Of a stretch of DNA of 64,000 nt, positions 22,323 to 35,664 are shown one piece after another. The number at the start of each line of letters is the position of its first letter. Positions within the stretch are counted from its first letter, which is position 1. The translations under genes were made by a program, and so were the position numbers. The notes below the pieces were generated by a model. That model worked only from the letters and a program-made list of their open reading frames with translations. It did not search any database and was not told the DNA's origin. The stretch comes from Ceratobasidium sp. AG-K (Eukaryota; Basidiomycota; Agaricomycetes; Cantharellales; Ceratobasidiaceae), in the NCBI GenBank assembly GCA_037039685.1, contig JAWNGF010000010.1, forward strand, positions 186,001-250,000, given 5' to 3'.

Positions 22323-23737
22323 GGTAGAATGGGTGCCTCACTTGCTCTCGCTCCGCTTAAATACCCCACCCACACGCGTTTTTGGCGTTGGTTGGGGCAA
22401 GGGTTCCCAATCCCCCATGAATCCTCTGATCGCCCCACCATCTCACCTCGTAATCGGGCCATTCCTCTTTTTCATTTCTTATTGTTATTCCAAGTTCTCG
22501 TACCATCCATGGCTATTATCCCCAATTATACGATCCCCAATAAACTATAAATGACACTCGACTTTTCAAATGCCCCTGATGTGCAGATGAACAGATCTTA
22601 TCTTATCACGACGATCACACCAATCCCGCGTGAATCCCGACGCGTCTCGTGTGAAAGCCCGACCGAGCCCAGCGCTCGACGCCGCGATACCACCTTTCCC
22701 AGACCCGGCCCCGCAGCACCACCTTTCCCAGCGACGCGCCCGGATCTCTTTCGCGTCGTTCTGATGGACGCCGCGGTACCCGTCGCCCATGGCACATCAG
22801 GCAACCGCGCCTCGACCGCACTTGATCCACTCTCGCCTCGTGTGGCCATGCTGTGATTTACGTGAGACAATCAGACCGGTGCGAGGGTCCGACTTGATAG
22901 CAATTCAACTCCTGGCTCGATTGAATTCGAGTAGCATACCAAGAAACGTGATTATCATTCCGGCCGAGGCAATCAGACTGCTTCGGTCATTTCATTGAAA
23001 AGTAACAGAGTGCCGATCATGTCGATAGGCTTTGAGTACAAGCGCCGTTCATGATCTCGCCAGGGTCCTTGACACGACGGAAATCGCGTGCTGCGAGGCG
23101 ATGCGTTCGTACGACCTTTAGTCGACCTCGGCCAAACACGTGCAAGCTAATTTGTCCAGCTTGGGTTTCCATTTCAGCGCGGCCGACTTTTCATTTGCCG
23201 GAAACGAATCGCTCTCGGTGATGGATCACGAGTCAAAGTATCCCTGATGACCAGCACTTGCGGCTCGAACGGCATTCACGAATTTCAGGCGCTATTCAGA
23301 CTGGATGCGACAAGCACAAGGAGACCAGCAATGCAAAAGTCACAACCGTCCATACCCAAACCCGGTGTTCGGGGTCTAGAATCTCTACCAGTTCATTTGT
23401 GAAATTTCGGACCGAACCAGGATGAGAAAACGCGATGAAACCGGCTGGAGCACTCCAAGATATCCTGGCAAGTAAAATAAGCTTCAACAAACTTTTCATT
23501 CTTATTCATACATTTCCGCGTCCAGTAGCTGAGTGTTCGAATGGCAAACAATTCAATCCATAGCAGCAGGCATTTAACCAGCGGGGTCGAATGCGAGCAA
23601 TATGCAACAGACACTCGCAATTGTCAAGGGTGCTTTGCGTTGAGAGCCAATGGGTCCATCTCAATATACTGTATTGTCCATTTGCGACGAGAAACAAAAA
23701 GGAGGCCATAATAACTACACGACCAAATACCCTTTGT
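22323..23737. other. Intergenic region between ACL and RTA1-like gene
   Basis: 1.4 kb holding the presumed ACL promoter (5' side, near 22323-22550). A 101-codon plus-strand frame at 22551-22856 has no recognisable features. No repeats or RNA genes were seen. Confidence 0.4.
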
Positions 23738-25069
23738 CTAAATATGACGAAGCTCAATATTAGCCTTGGATGACATCGCAGAAGGGAGGAGTGCGCTCTG
23801 GAGGTCGCGCAACAAATATCCAGGGTGGAAAAAGTTAAATGTCTAGCGGGAGACCTTGAGTTAGTTCACGTCTATGTGAATTTGAAGCATCTCCACTCAC
23901 AAACATCGCCACGGCGATCGGCATTCCGTCGAACCAGTTGAACCACTTTTCAGTCGTGATGATTTCTCCGTTCCTATGGTAAATATCAGTACGCGCATAC
24001 ATCCACACTGCTGAATGTCGACTTACCATCCATCAGTCAACTCAATTGTACGGTAAACGCTTCGGATGGTCATGAATAGAGTTGCGTTCGCTAGCCCGGC
24101 AAGCATCCACACAACACCACGAGAAACAGTCTCCCAACCGGTAAGCTTGTACTGTTCGTCCCCGGCAGCCGAACGGGCAGGCCGGTCGAGAGTGTAACGG
24201 ATAGCGAACTCGAGCCCAAGAATCGTGTAGAGTATAATTGCAACTACAGGTCAAACTCAGTTGGCCGCCTGGAGCAGAGGGCGCAGAGAGGAGAGACTCA
24301 CTTAATTGGATAACGATACCGGCAAGCATGATCTTTCCACCTCTGTCCGATCCCTCACGTGTACGAGCGGTGGACGCCATTGCACCGCCCGCCGCTTGAA
24401 TAACGAGCGCGGCTACATCAGCAGTAATGAAGATTTTCGAGTCTAGCGTATATATTCGGTTAGACCAGACGAATCGGTGTGCTAAGAGCAACTTACAGAG
24501 TCGAGGGTGCATACGACTGTATTGCGCTCCCAGCTCGCCGATGATCTTGGGCAGAACCAGGAACATTGCAGCGGTCATGAACGAGGGTCCTATAATGGTC
24601 GTGCAAATTCTGTAATAAAGTAAGCATCTTGCTGGACCCACTGACTATGTTACAGCGCTACTCACTGCATCATGAATGCGTCCCCACTGTGAGGGTTCAC
24701 ATGACCCCAGTACCTTGCCGCCCACCCAAGCAGCTCGCAGATACCGCATGATACAAGAGTAGGAAGCATATACCACGTGCGGAACAGGACTGCCTGGAGG
24801 ACGTGGCTCGCTGGGTGTGAAGAGTAAGCAAGCCTGCGCTCAAATCATGATTAAAAAAATCGAGCCTACCAGTAGTAATTCCAAAGAGTACAAGGAAGAT
24901 GATACCCACCCATCCCGTAGGAACGTAGTCGAATGGAAGCCTATCAGCGGGATTGGTCTGCTGGGAGACAGTAGCATTGGCTGCTGCTAGAGTGGAAACC
25001 AGAGGTGAGAAACAGGTAAGAGTAAAGTCAAACGTAAGGCTCACCCAGAATTGATCCCAAAGAAGACAT
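23738..25069 (-). CDS. RTA1-like seven-pass membrane protein
   Basis: Member of the RTA1/Rsb1 lipid-translocating exporter-like family (plasma membrane; linked to 7-aminocholesterol resistance and sphingoid-base export in yeast). Starts MSSLGSILG at 25069. Exons give successive hydrophobic segments: GWVGIIFLVLFGITT, LPTLVSCGICELLGW, TIIGPSFMTAAMFLVLPKII, IFITADVAALVIQAAGG, GIVIQLIAIILYTILGLEF, GVVWMLAGLANATLF, and WFDGMPIAVAMF. Family hallmarks seen: the PSFMTAA segment, ADVAALVIQAAGG, RSVYRTIE and a C-terminal FNFFHPGYLL. The last exon is reached through GTGAGT...GCTAG, ending at 23738. Length is about 310 aa, normal for the family. The substrate cannot be deduced. Confidence 0.85.
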
Positions 25070-26188
25070 GGTATATGTGAGTGGGGAGTATGAAGCTGAA
25101 ACAGTAGAAAAAACGGGGATTTGAAGCTATTGAGATGAGTACTCAAGCTTGGGTGTCCGTTGCATTTTATACCACGGACACACTTGAGCCTTGCGGTCAG
25201 GGCTGAGGACGTTCTCGATACACGTCAATGTAGGCGCACCGCAAATACTTGACCACAGTCGACTTGGATAAGCCCGCCATCACCGACATTATCCTTTCGC
25301 AGTCAAGATCGACGACCGCAGTTCCCAAGAATTGACGACCAGCTGAGTAACGCGATGTAAACAAAGAAATTGAATGGTTCTCGAGTTCAAGGCCATAATC
25401 CATGGGTCCCCGTCGTTGGCACCGCCCGCAGCTACGGGCAAACAGACTTAATATAACTTAGCTCCCTATGTTGTTCGCAGCCCAATCAAGGGACGCACCG
25501 CCTCCGCCTCACATTGACTGTCTCGAATGTGTCACGTGCTCATCCAGGGCATAACCACGAAGCGCCCTCCATCACATAAACACCAAATCTAAACCCTCAA
25601 GGTGTGCTTAACGACCATGATACGACCATGATAGCTTGGCCCATTGCAGTGCATACATTTGTCGACAATGTCGTCCTTCGGCTCCCGATACAAAGTAGGT
25701 GAATGAATTTCAATACCTTAGTTTTCTTCCACTTAGCGCTCCCGCCTTCCCACCGGTCAATTCGAATCTTTTCAGTGCATGAATGCAGCAACCGGATCCC
25801 GGGGACCTATGGCTTGGGCAGCTCTCACCATATGATCAGTGTCCGTGGAGTTGGATTGAACATGGCTGGCGCTATCCAGGTGCACAATAAATCCACTATC
25901 CAAAACTATGTATGTAGTTGGGTTCATTGTATTCAACAACGTGGGGTTGTGGCGTCACCAAATGTTCAAGGCGAGACCAGGTATGTGAGCACGCTCGGGA
26001 TGATAAAACCGACCCGACACAAAACCCGTGACACAGAAACCCATCGCCAAATGCGGTCGAAGAGAAACAACTAGTCAATTACAATTTGAATATGACAACT
26101 GAAGAGAGCTCCAAAACAGAAAACAAACATACAAATACACAGTCATGATAGTCATCGCCAATTCGTATAAATCGCTTTAGCCCAACTA
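25070..26188. other. Intergenic region
   Basis: About 1.1 kb. A 68-codon minus-strand frame at 25197-25403 (starts MDYGLELENH) has no recognisable domain and is not supported as a gene. A short direct repeat CGACCATGATA occurs twice near 25612-25635. Nothing else was recognised. Confidence 0.4.
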
Positions 26189-28261
26189 CTAAGATCTTCC
26201 CAGCACAATCACTTCTCCGTGTTCAGGCCAACCATAGATGCCGTCATCACGCAGCCCCAAGAACAGCATCCTCGATGCTGCGTACTGGGTTGCGACGTGG
26301 ATCGATCCAGTTTCGGCCCGACTGTATCCGTCAAATCGTACGTTTCCACGATAAGTTTGACCTCGCCTATCCCACTCGACTATGCGTCCCGGAGCCTCAC
26401 TCGCGTGGTCCTGAACCACGACTGAGGTATACTGAGATTTGAGTTCCACAGCACCGTAATATGTTACAGGAACCACCGCTTGAGCAATGGCGAGACGCGA
26501 AGTCGAATTGACGTGAATTATCGGCAGAATTGGAGGCGTTTGGTGCGCACCAAGAAGTTGCGCGCCTTGAGGATCGTTAACCTGAATAGCGGCGACACCG
26601 TACTCAGATTGAGCATTTAATTCAAAGCGGGGCGGGTTCTCAAGTGTTGTGGAGTATTCCAGGGTTACGTTGGCCGTGACAGCGCTGTCCCAGTATTAGT
26701 GATGTAGCATCTGACCTGGAAACGTGCCTACCCATATATACCCTGTGTTTTCATCTGCACTGGAGGCGCGTCTTCGACTTGCACCAGTGTAACAACGGAT
26801 GCCACAATACTAAAATTTTGGTTAGTCATCGCTGGTTCGCAGCAGCCTGACACTCACCCAGATTCCGAAGTTAGATCAACCAACCGGCTTATGCGACAGT
26901 CTACCACCCCAACATTATCACTCTGTGTCTTGACTTCGATCGCAGCCGCAGTTACATTCTGGGATAGATTGTCAGGCATACAGCAGTCGTCGAGCAAATG
27001 GAACATACTTGGATGAGCACTTCTCCGCGCACCGCCGCGTGGATAGTCAGAGCATCAAATGTCAGGTCTGCATCGTCGTGGCCGGCTCTGGGACCGATTG
27101 ATTGCGAAAAGTAGTTGAGGGCTGTGCTCAACTTGTGCACACCTGACTTGGGCAGGGTCACTACAATCGTTGCGCTCACAACAATGTAATTTTCGGGATC
27201 GTTCGAGCGGTCCTTCCATGCCTAGATATCCCCCCTTGATCAAAACCTACACACCTCGACGCTCGAAACAACTTACGTATAACCCTAGCACCCACTTGCT
27301 ATCCCCATTCGTGCCCTGAACATTATTTTGGGGCTTTTTCATGAGACACATCGATATGTTATCTAGTCCCGACTTGGATCCATGTTGCAACGTGACGCGG
27401 ATTTCCGGCAGCTTGACGTCTCCAGATGTGACCACGAGTTTCCCAGCAATAGAGTCGAGCATGTCGTTGTAGTCACTGCAGAATTCATTGTTTCCGTCAT
27501 CAGTAGGACATATTGCGCCGGTTTCAATGTGAAGTGGCTCGAGACTCGGGACAGTGTATTCGATTTCATCAGTTGGACGATTGTCGAATACCGACGGGCG
27601 GCCCCCAATATCCATCGAATATGCCCACGAGTGACACAAGTCTGCGCGGCCTCGAGTTGGGATGACAAAAGGCGGTTCTGAGGGCAAATGGTCATTCGGT
27701 GGGAGAGGCGGGGGCGGGGCTAGGGTCGGAAACGGCAAAGCAGGCGGGTCGCTGGATGGGACAGGCGGAGTTCGAGGATTTCGAGGAGCGGATGGGATAT
27801 TGGGTTTGGAGCCTGCGGGAGGTTGGGAGGGGCTAGGTTGAGGTGGGCCAGGTGCTGATTTCGTGTCTTTACCCTAAGCAATATATTAGTTGGTAATGCA
27901 ACGCGCCAACGCAGATACGTACGAATTGATAAGAAGCCCACGAAGAACACACTAGACATATTACTAGAAATACAGCCGCGCATCGAGTCCAGAAACGATT
28001 CCTAGCTTTGGACTTGTCGTGGTTTATGTCCTCGTACGCCGGAGGTTGGGCATCATCGTAAAATGACTGGGGCGGGTGGTGATACAAAAGTGTGGACGCC
28101 TCAGATGCTCCGCGCGAACCATTTGTTGCATTATGTGTTTGTGAAAACGTCGAATACGAAACAGGGTATGAGTAACTTGACTGCGAGGAGCTCGGGTTCT
28201 GCCGAAACGTGGGTTGTGAGGACACCGGGGACTTGGGTGCACCTTCCGCGTCGATAATCAT
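26189..28261 (-). CDS. Single-pass membrane protein with Pro-rich stalk, function unknown
   Basis: I do not recognise the family. It starts MIIDAEGAPKSP at 28261 (an upstream TTG is less likely). A Ser/Pro/Tyr-rich cytosolic N-terminus with PPAYED, a PPxY-like motif that could bind WW domains or ubiquitin ligases, leads to one transmembrane segment (FWTRCAAVFLVICLVCSSWA, about residues 82-101). A GTACGT...TTAG intron follows immediately, then a Pro-rich stalk and an extracellular domain of several exons with paired cysteines (DLCHSW, GAICPTDDGNNEFC) and beta-type sequence (VATQYAASRMLFLGLRDDG), ending VIVLGRS at 26189. The intermediate exons from about 26700 to 27250 were followed only in part. 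Such proteins are common in agaricomycetes; a cell-surface role is inference. Confidence 0.65.
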
Positions 28262-29467
28262 GATCAAAGCTCAGTCGGGAGGAGTTGAAGGGGTAGAGGC
28301 GGGTCGTGGGCCAGATTCGCCAAGCTCAAGCGCAAGTGAGGCCGCTGGGGTGGTGGGCGACTGATGACCATTTACTGCTGCGCATTGCGCAAAATACGCA
28401 CGCAGGGCCGGATTGGCCGATGAGTCGATACGGACGGCGAGGACCATGTGGTACACAGCTGACAAATCGGCACTATTGCTGTCTTTGTGTAGTCACGTGA
28501 CGCTGCATCATTCGACTTGTTGTGGGCGCCTCTTGCGACTCACTCTTGTGAGCGTTCACTGGTTAAGCGAGATACTTAACCGAAGAACTTAGTGCGCGTT
28601 TCCCAAAAATAAGTGAAAAAGTATCATATCCTCGGGAGCACACCTCCATATGTAACAGTAGCAAATTTCCATATCGAGCTCGCGCTCCGCAATAACCCAT
28701 CTTGCGAATTCAATTCCACTAAGTACTTCCGCTGGCTGCACTTCTCCAGTCAGACACGTCGTCAGCACACATTGCACTGCAGCCACGTAACTTTAAAAGT
28801 GCATATATCCCCCGCTAGTTTAACTTGGATAACTCTGACGAGACGAGGGGCAAGGCTGCCAACGAACCGTATGCTCAAGCATGTGCGCCGCGATTAGAGT
28901 CAGGTATATTCACCTGGTAGTAGAAAAATAATGAAGGATCTTGGGATATAGGAATATTTTCGAATTTGGTGTCATAAACCTCGACCGAAAGTCTCAATGC
29001 TCATGAATTTGGGCATCACGCAGAGCTAAATGAGTAAGCTAACAGCTCCCTCCCAATCATTACTACTCACCATACTATGGTTCCAGGCCCCCTTGGTGAA
29101 CTCATGTAGAGTCCTGTTACGTTTTAGCGGTTCGTGCACTCACTCGCAACCGCAACCGAAATTGGGTTCGCTCCGACCGACTCTCTCTATCTGTCTGATA
29201 TCAACGTAGCCGATTCACGTGAATTACTACAGGCAATAGCAAGGGTTACTACATGCATAAACACGCCAAGGTCCGAAAAATGAATGTGAGGCACTAAACA
29301 ACCGCAGTAAAACGAGGGAATAAGTAGAGAAGGATCGACAATATAGCATTTAACCCAAATAAAACATCAATGAACTCCAGATTTGAGTCCTTATGGCCCT
29401 CCCGTATGGGCCAACATACTAGGCCAACATTAGCACATGTCTCACGCTCAAACGCCTAGGTAACTCA
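28262..29467. other. Intergenic region
   Basis: 1.2 kb between two minus-strand genes. It should hold the promoter of the 26189-28261 gene and the 3' end of the glyoxal oxidase transcript. No gene, repeat or RNA was recognised. Confidence 0.4.
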
Positions 29468-32077
29468 CTAGTCAATTGCACCTTGGTCAACCGGCGGAGA
29501 GGCGCCAGTACCAATCAATACTCTCTGCGCGACCGACGGCACACCATTGGCGAGAACGTAAACCCATGCTGGCCCAGGCGGGTATACTATGGATCGGAAA
29601 TTTGTGAGTCGGGAGTGCGCTGATTATAGAAAAGCAAACGTACCAGCCGCGTGAGGAGGGCCGGTAACAACCAACGACTTTCGATTCGAAGCAAGCTTGC
29701 AGGTGAGTTTAACCATTCGCATGTCCACTATTGCGTCAGTCAGTATCGGCCGACGTAGTCAAGTCAGCTAATAACATACTGTGAACACCATGCGTGGAAA
29801 ATCCGAGATCCATGAGTGATACAGTCATTGTCGGGGGGTTAAGCGACGGGGGCAATGTCACGGTGAGAGTGATTTGTTGGCCATAGTTCCACGTTTCGGA
29901 AAGTCCAGTGTATGAGGGGCGAGGTTTGAACATGTACGGCTATCATCAAGTCGTGTCAATGTGCGATAGATAAATAAGACTATGCAAAGCTTACGGGGCT
30001 GATGTATTCAATCTGGAACTCTGTCCGGTACGGACGTGTTTCAACCTCCGCGTTCGGGTTTGAACCAGCGATCATCACTCGACCATCGGGAAGCAAAGTG
30101 CTGTAGACTATATTTAATACGGAATAGCACAAAGGTTCGGGGACTTACGATGAAGAGTGATACAACCTAGCAATCTTGGACGTAGGCATGCCAGTAGAGT
30201 TGAACCTTTTTCCAGGCGCAGCTGTTGGGTCATACAAGACGGGCGTGAAGGCTGGGTTGTCCGCATTAGACAATCCAATCTGTGCCTAAGCTCAGTGACT
30301 GGTTACCGGTAGCAGTTTGAGAGTAAACTCACCTGGTCTGGGACATTTCCGTACCCAGCGACACCGGTCTTGGCGCCGTTTAAGATTAGGATCTTCCCGT
30401 CTGGGAGAATGGCCGCGTCGGGCATGACTATTTCTAGGTTACTCAACTGCGTTTCGGAAGGAGGAGACAAACACACCTCTTCCTTCGGGCATAAGCTCCG
30501 AGGTCCAGCCAGCCTTGATCCCATCCGCATCCAATCCAATCCGGGCACAATGTTGACTAGTCGGCGATTGAGAGCTCACTTCGTTTTCTTTCAATGTATC
30601 TCTGAGTGTACTTCAGCAGGTGATCAGGCGTCAGACAAAAGCCATCTACTCACGACAATTCAGATCCACCGCACAACATTACCTCTGGCTTGTAGCCGTT
30701 CTCTGGGGTCAGTGGCAATAATACACCTACAGTAGACCGGAATCAAATGAGAATAGGCGCATACAAGCACTAATCTACGTACCGACACCACTCATAGGAT
30801 ACACGACCCTCTGCCCGTTTGGAATATTGGGCAGGCGGTTCTCAGTATTGGTTTCCCAGTTGAGTGTCACTAGTTGTACTATTAGCTACTTGCGTACCGA
30901 GAAAGAAGCAAGGACATACTAGCCATGTTGTTCGCGGCGATGAATAGCTGGTTGTTAGGCAACAGGCTGGCCATGCCTGTGAGCAAAAACAACATCTCCA
31001 GGTTGTATCGAGACTTACATGATGTGCGGATACATGTTATGCGGCAGGGCTGTGTATCATTCAATATTACGCTTCGAAAAAACGCAAGCTTATACTTACA
31101 ATCTACCAAAAACGGGGAAGGGATTCGCATTCCTGCAACCCTCAGTTAGTTTATTGTATTGCCATTCATAGAGGGAACCTACCGTTATAGCCGTGGATAT
31201 TCTTGGGGGGGAAGAACTCGTATGTGGGATTGTTGAGTTCCGCGAAATTAGTCCAACCGCCTAAGCAGCTGCCTTAATACGGCGTGTATTGTGAGGTGGA
31301 GAGGGACTTACCGCCATACGCGCCACCATAGATAATTGACGATCCATCCGAAAGTCGGGCAGAGGAGGGATACCACCTCGCACTTGTGAGCCGGATACGC
31401 TGCAGCAGTAAACGTTAGTACGGGAAACGACAACCATGATCACATTTATGGACGCACGTTCGGGTTCTCGTACACATCGCATTTCTCGTTATCCCCACAC
31501 GGAGTGAACATTCGGAGGCCTAAATCCGACTGATTAGGGAATCGAGATAGTGGTGAAAATTGGTATATACCTTGCAGCCCGTTGGCCGAATATTGCTGAT
31601 CAATGTCGACACGAGGGTTTCCCCCAGTGTTAATGACTACGAGATGGGCATTAGCTAACTAGCTCCATGCAATCAAATGTGATGTAATGCCCGTCTACAT
31701 CACCAGCGACTGTGAGTGCCACTTACAGGTTCCGTTACTCAACCACGTTCCAGCGGCGCAGAACGTGTTGGTGGTGATATGCAATGGGCGAACGGTATCA
31801 TCCTTGACATTGTAGATCCCACCCAAAGCGTGCCCACCATTCGTGTCGCGCAAATGGTTCCTCTCGAGTTTATCCATGATAACGACCGTATTCTGAGTAG
31901 CGACTGTCAATTGCATTCCAGCACTAGTGTAGGGAGCTTTAGCTGACAGAGCGCGGGGGAAAGGTTCCTATGATGGACTTACACTCCCGACGATCCTCCT
32001 TGGGTCAAAGTCCATTGCGCCCTTGCCGGAGAAGCAAGGAGCGCAGCAAAAACGCCAGCAGCCAGTGATTCCAACAT
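29468..32077 (-). CDS. Glyoxal oxidase-like copper radical oxidase
   Basis: Secreted copper-radical oxidase (aldehyde or alcohol to acid plus hydrogen peroxide) that feeds peroxide to extracellular peroxidases. Starts MLESLAAGVFAALLASPARAQW at 32077, a typical signal peptide, and ends QGAID at 29468. The gene has many small exons. Active-site neighbourhoods of the family are visible: TFCAAGTWL (Cys of the Cys-Tyr cofactor), RWYPSSARL (its Tyr), RLYHSSSTLLPDG (axial Tyr and His) and FSTHGVH (C-terminal His ligand). Kelch-like repeats occur between them and a C-terminal Ig-like DUF1929-type domain follows (YISPPYMFKPRP). No chitin-binding WSC or GPI signal was noticed. All copper ligands appear intact, so an active enzyme is likely. 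Confidence 0.88.
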
Positions 32078-33426
32078 CAGAAAGAGAGTGACAGGGGAAA
32101 AGTAAGCAAAGGGGAGACGAGAGGGGAGAGAGAGAAGAAACACAAAGATTTCGTCCAAATTCCGCTGGTTACTTATGGGAGGCCGATGAGGCACCGCGGA
32201 CGAGAAAGGAGAGCCCCACAGGCACACCCGAACGGGTCCCCGCCGAAAGTGCACAAGCACATGTCGCACCTTTCAGAGAAAGACAATAAGTCAAATATCT
32301 CATTTGCCACAGAGCCAAGGATTCGCCTCAGTTTGCAGTCGGCCCAGACCAAGTTGGCAGATATAACCGAAATGCCTCCAATGAAGCGAGCGCGAGCCAG
32401 GAACAAGGCGCCCGATACCGTGGGCCGCCGGCTCCGTCGAAGTTAATCGCACATGTCTCGAGGATTTTCTTCCGGCCCAGCACCGGGGTGCATAACTCCG
32501 ACTCGAAACACTAGCTGAGTCATCCGTCTCGAACCAGTATTTGATTTACCATGCTTGGCTACTTGACATGCAAGGGTCACGGTCAAACCCGCACTGTCAA
32601 CCGTGCCTGTGCGCAATCGTAAAGGAGCCTATTGGAGAGCTGCCGGACATTTTAAGCATAAGAAAGGGAGATGGTGACTAATGGCGTTCATATACGGAGG
32701 GCAAACTGCCGGTCCGGATAACATGTCCGCTCACGAGAGATCCAGCAGACGTCTAGGCACGGCTTTTTCGAGCGGGGTAACTTTCCTGCGTTTTGCGAAC
32801 AGACTGTGTTGCTCGATAGGTATCCCGCGCACACTCTTTACTGCAAAATACGATGGATACCAAGTTGAGACATTGGCAGCTATGAGTATCGATCAGAGCA
32901 ACGAGATGAGCTGCGTGCACACAAGGCTGTCGAGCCACCGTAGGAAACTATTGCTGCTTGCGTTTCCATACCGTAGTTAGTTGGTTGTGATGCAGGGTCG
33001 ATGTGAACGCGGAGTTGACGCCTTCAACACCTGACATCAAGATCACCCACTGGTTAATCGCAGATTAGATAATCATTGCCTCTTTACGGGTGTCAACCCC
33101 GATCAGTGGATCTAGAGGACCCCTTGAAACCTAGACTGTTGTAAATTTATACCGGGCGTAAATATTCTTGTGGACTTGGGTTTGGACTTGGGTTTGGACT
33201 ACCCCAAGCAACACCGAGTTTTGTGGTCGTTGGGCCGAGTATCTGCACTCCTTGCACTCCATTTCGGTGTAGTTTCCAGGTGTTCTCACTATTCTTGGGT
33301 TTCATCCAAACCTCGAGACACACGATTTAAATTTAGAGTTGCGAAATTGAAGGCGTGGTTTGCAACCTACATGAGTATTGGTACATGACTCCGGTGATTT
33401 TAGAAAACAGCTTTATATGCGTAAAT
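32078..33426. other. Intergenic region
   Basis: 1.35 kb between the glyoxal oxidase start and the first P450 stop. It includes a tandem 12-bp repeat (GACTTGGGTTTG, about 2.5 copies, near 33173-33200). No gene was recognised. Confidence 0.4.
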
Positions 33427-35664
33427 TCAGGCACGATCACGCTCAAGAATAAGTTGACGATGTTCCTCGGACCGAGGTTGAAGCTCGAATTCAAACGGCT
33501 TGAGTTCGCTAAAACGTCGCCCAGCGGTTAGCCATTCATAATGAAAGTCTCAAATGCGTGGCTGGCTTACAAGACAAGGGCGTTTGATTCTCCTTCAATG
33601 AGAGGAACAATCTCTTTCCCATATTCGTCCTTCTTCCTCGAGAACGTGAATGTAGCCAGCAGCGAACTAATCGTAATGAACAGCGAGGCTTCGGCGAAAT
33701 AGATCCCAGGGCATTTTCTGCAGATATGTTATGGTTTAGCGACTCGAGACGCCAAGCAGGATACAGAAAACACACTGACCTTCTTCCCCACCCAAATCCG
33801 GGTAGAGGAGGAACACGTGGGTCCAAAAACCTATCGGGGTCAAAGTCCTCTGGATTTGCGTAGACGCGCTCGTCACGACTCATTGCCCTGACGCATGGAT
33901 TATCTCAGAAATACTAATGTTGAAGGCAGATGTAATTTTACCAAACATTTCCCATGCTTTACCACACGAGTACCGCATCAGCATCGGCTACAGTGGACTT
34001 ATGATAATTGAACGTACATCATGGTGCCCTTCTCAATATTATATCCTCTGTATATATCGTCGCTGAAGCACGCATGTGGGAACCCTAATCAAGTCCTTTG
34101 TCAGTGTCAATTTACCAGCTTCGATACAACAAACCCATAGGTAGTACGGGACGCCATCTCAGAACCTCCAATATTAGATTCTTGATATACGGAAGTCGTG
34201 CGCGGTCCGCCATAGTTGGAAGCTTGTGGGGTCCGAGTATAGTGTCAAGCTCGTGCTGTGCTTTGATTTGAATCTCGGGATTCGAGATCACGGCAGCGAT
34301 AAAGTTGACGATCACGTTTGTCGACTGTACGGTTACGTGTGTGTATTGGGTTATGAACTAGCGACCCGCCACCAAAGCTAGACTTACTGTATCTGTTCCG
34401 GCTACAAAACCGGATTGATAAAGAGTGGGAAAAGTGAGTACCCTGTGTGCATGATGGACCCGCAACTCACCGATATACATTATCATTGCAAGCTCTTTCA
34501 AACGTCTGTCTTTCTCTTCTTGACTCAAATGAGACATAAGTTTGTGGCCTTGAAGTAATGCGCCTAAGATTGAGGGCTCAGAACTATCAGCGCTCTGAAA
34601 CGCGGGCTCAGTTACATGCAATCGAAGCAATAGTATCGGTTACTTACAGCTCGGGCCTTTGCCTGCTGGTAAGGCTCGTCCATGAGCTGTTCTTTCTCTT
34701 TTCTCAGCTCCTTTGCTCTACGCTTCCATCCTGCACCGGGGAACCATTCGGGGACACGAACTAGTGCAGGGATGAGGTTCACGAGAAAGTCTATCGTCGG
34801 GTGAATCAGGTTGTATATATTTCATCGAAACACCACGAACTCACTCGAAAACATGAAAGCCTCCGCCATTTGTTGCAAGGACCGAACAAGATTCACGAAT
34901 ATTGGATCTCGAGGCCCTTCGAGATGGTAGCCATACCCTAGCTGGAAGATGGACGATGCCATGGAACTGTTGTAATGGGTATACATTTAGCACAAGCCTA
35001 TCGTTGATATCTATCATGGTTGCTTACTAGCACAAATGACCTTTCACACATTTAAATAGTTCGGGGTGTTTGGTATCTTCGACGAGGCGCTTAAGAAGTA
35101 AATCTCTTTCCATTTCTTGGGTTTCACAAAATTGGGCGGCCGACCGTGTATTGAGCCAGTTGTTCATTAGCCGCCGATAATGGCGCCATTCGTCATTGTA
35201 TCCCACTAGAGAAGGCATGCCTGCCCAGTCAACACTTGAGAGAAGTGTTAGCCACATTAATACAATCGAATACACACTCACAGGGTGGGCTCCTTGAACA
35301 TTGGAGGGCATGCTCTATCCGAATAAAGTGCCGAACGTTTGTCGAGCAGGTCCGAAGCTGCCGCCGCCGAGTTGAGTACAATGATCTTCTGGTTCAGCAT
35401 CCTCAGATAAATGATATCGCCTAGATACCAGTTAGCGTAGATTAAGCATTGTTTGATGTTCTCACTGTTGAGCTGCTCTCCAAGCTTCATGAATACTATG
35501 TGCTCCATACCAGGCGGTAGAGAGAACAAGTTTCCGACGATGGGAAAGGATTTTGGCGAAGGTGGGTGGTGAATTATTGCTCTGCGTTTGGTTGTTTGAT
35601 AATGAATCAATGCGGGACATAAAAGACCCAGCATCGCGCAGAGTACCGTGCCACTATCGATCAT
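33427..35664 (-). CDS. Cytochrome P450 (tandem copy 1)
   Basis: Microsomal P450 monooxygenase, about 500 aa, starting MIDSGTVLCAMLGLLCPAL (membrane anchor) at 35664. Seen in order: PPSPKSFPIVGNLFSLP proline hinge, WRHYRRLMNNWL helix C region, I-helix AGTDT, LEVLRWRP (ExxR), DPDRFLDP (PERF-type) and the heme loop FGWGRR|KCPG with Cys ligand, split by an intron. The C-terminal exon reads FELKPFEFELQPRSEEH and stops at 33427. The AGTDT motif sits in a 14-nt exon (34388-34401). It is closely related to the gene at 36796-39016, same strand and same intron positions, so this is a tandem duplication. The substrate is not predictable. Confidence 0.9.
34388..34401 (-). other. 14-nt micro-exon encoding the P450 I-helix motif
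   Basis: Between GTGAGT...TTGTAG and GTAAGT...TACAG introns, the 14 bases CCGGAACAGATACA complete the codons for A-G-T-D-T. The frame on both sides is maintained only if this exon is included. Confidence 0.75.

Noticed and set aside
22551..22856. 101-codon plus-strand frame upstream of ACL
   Set aside because: Arg/Pro-rich composition, no domain, no splice or promoter support, overlapping open frames on the other strand.
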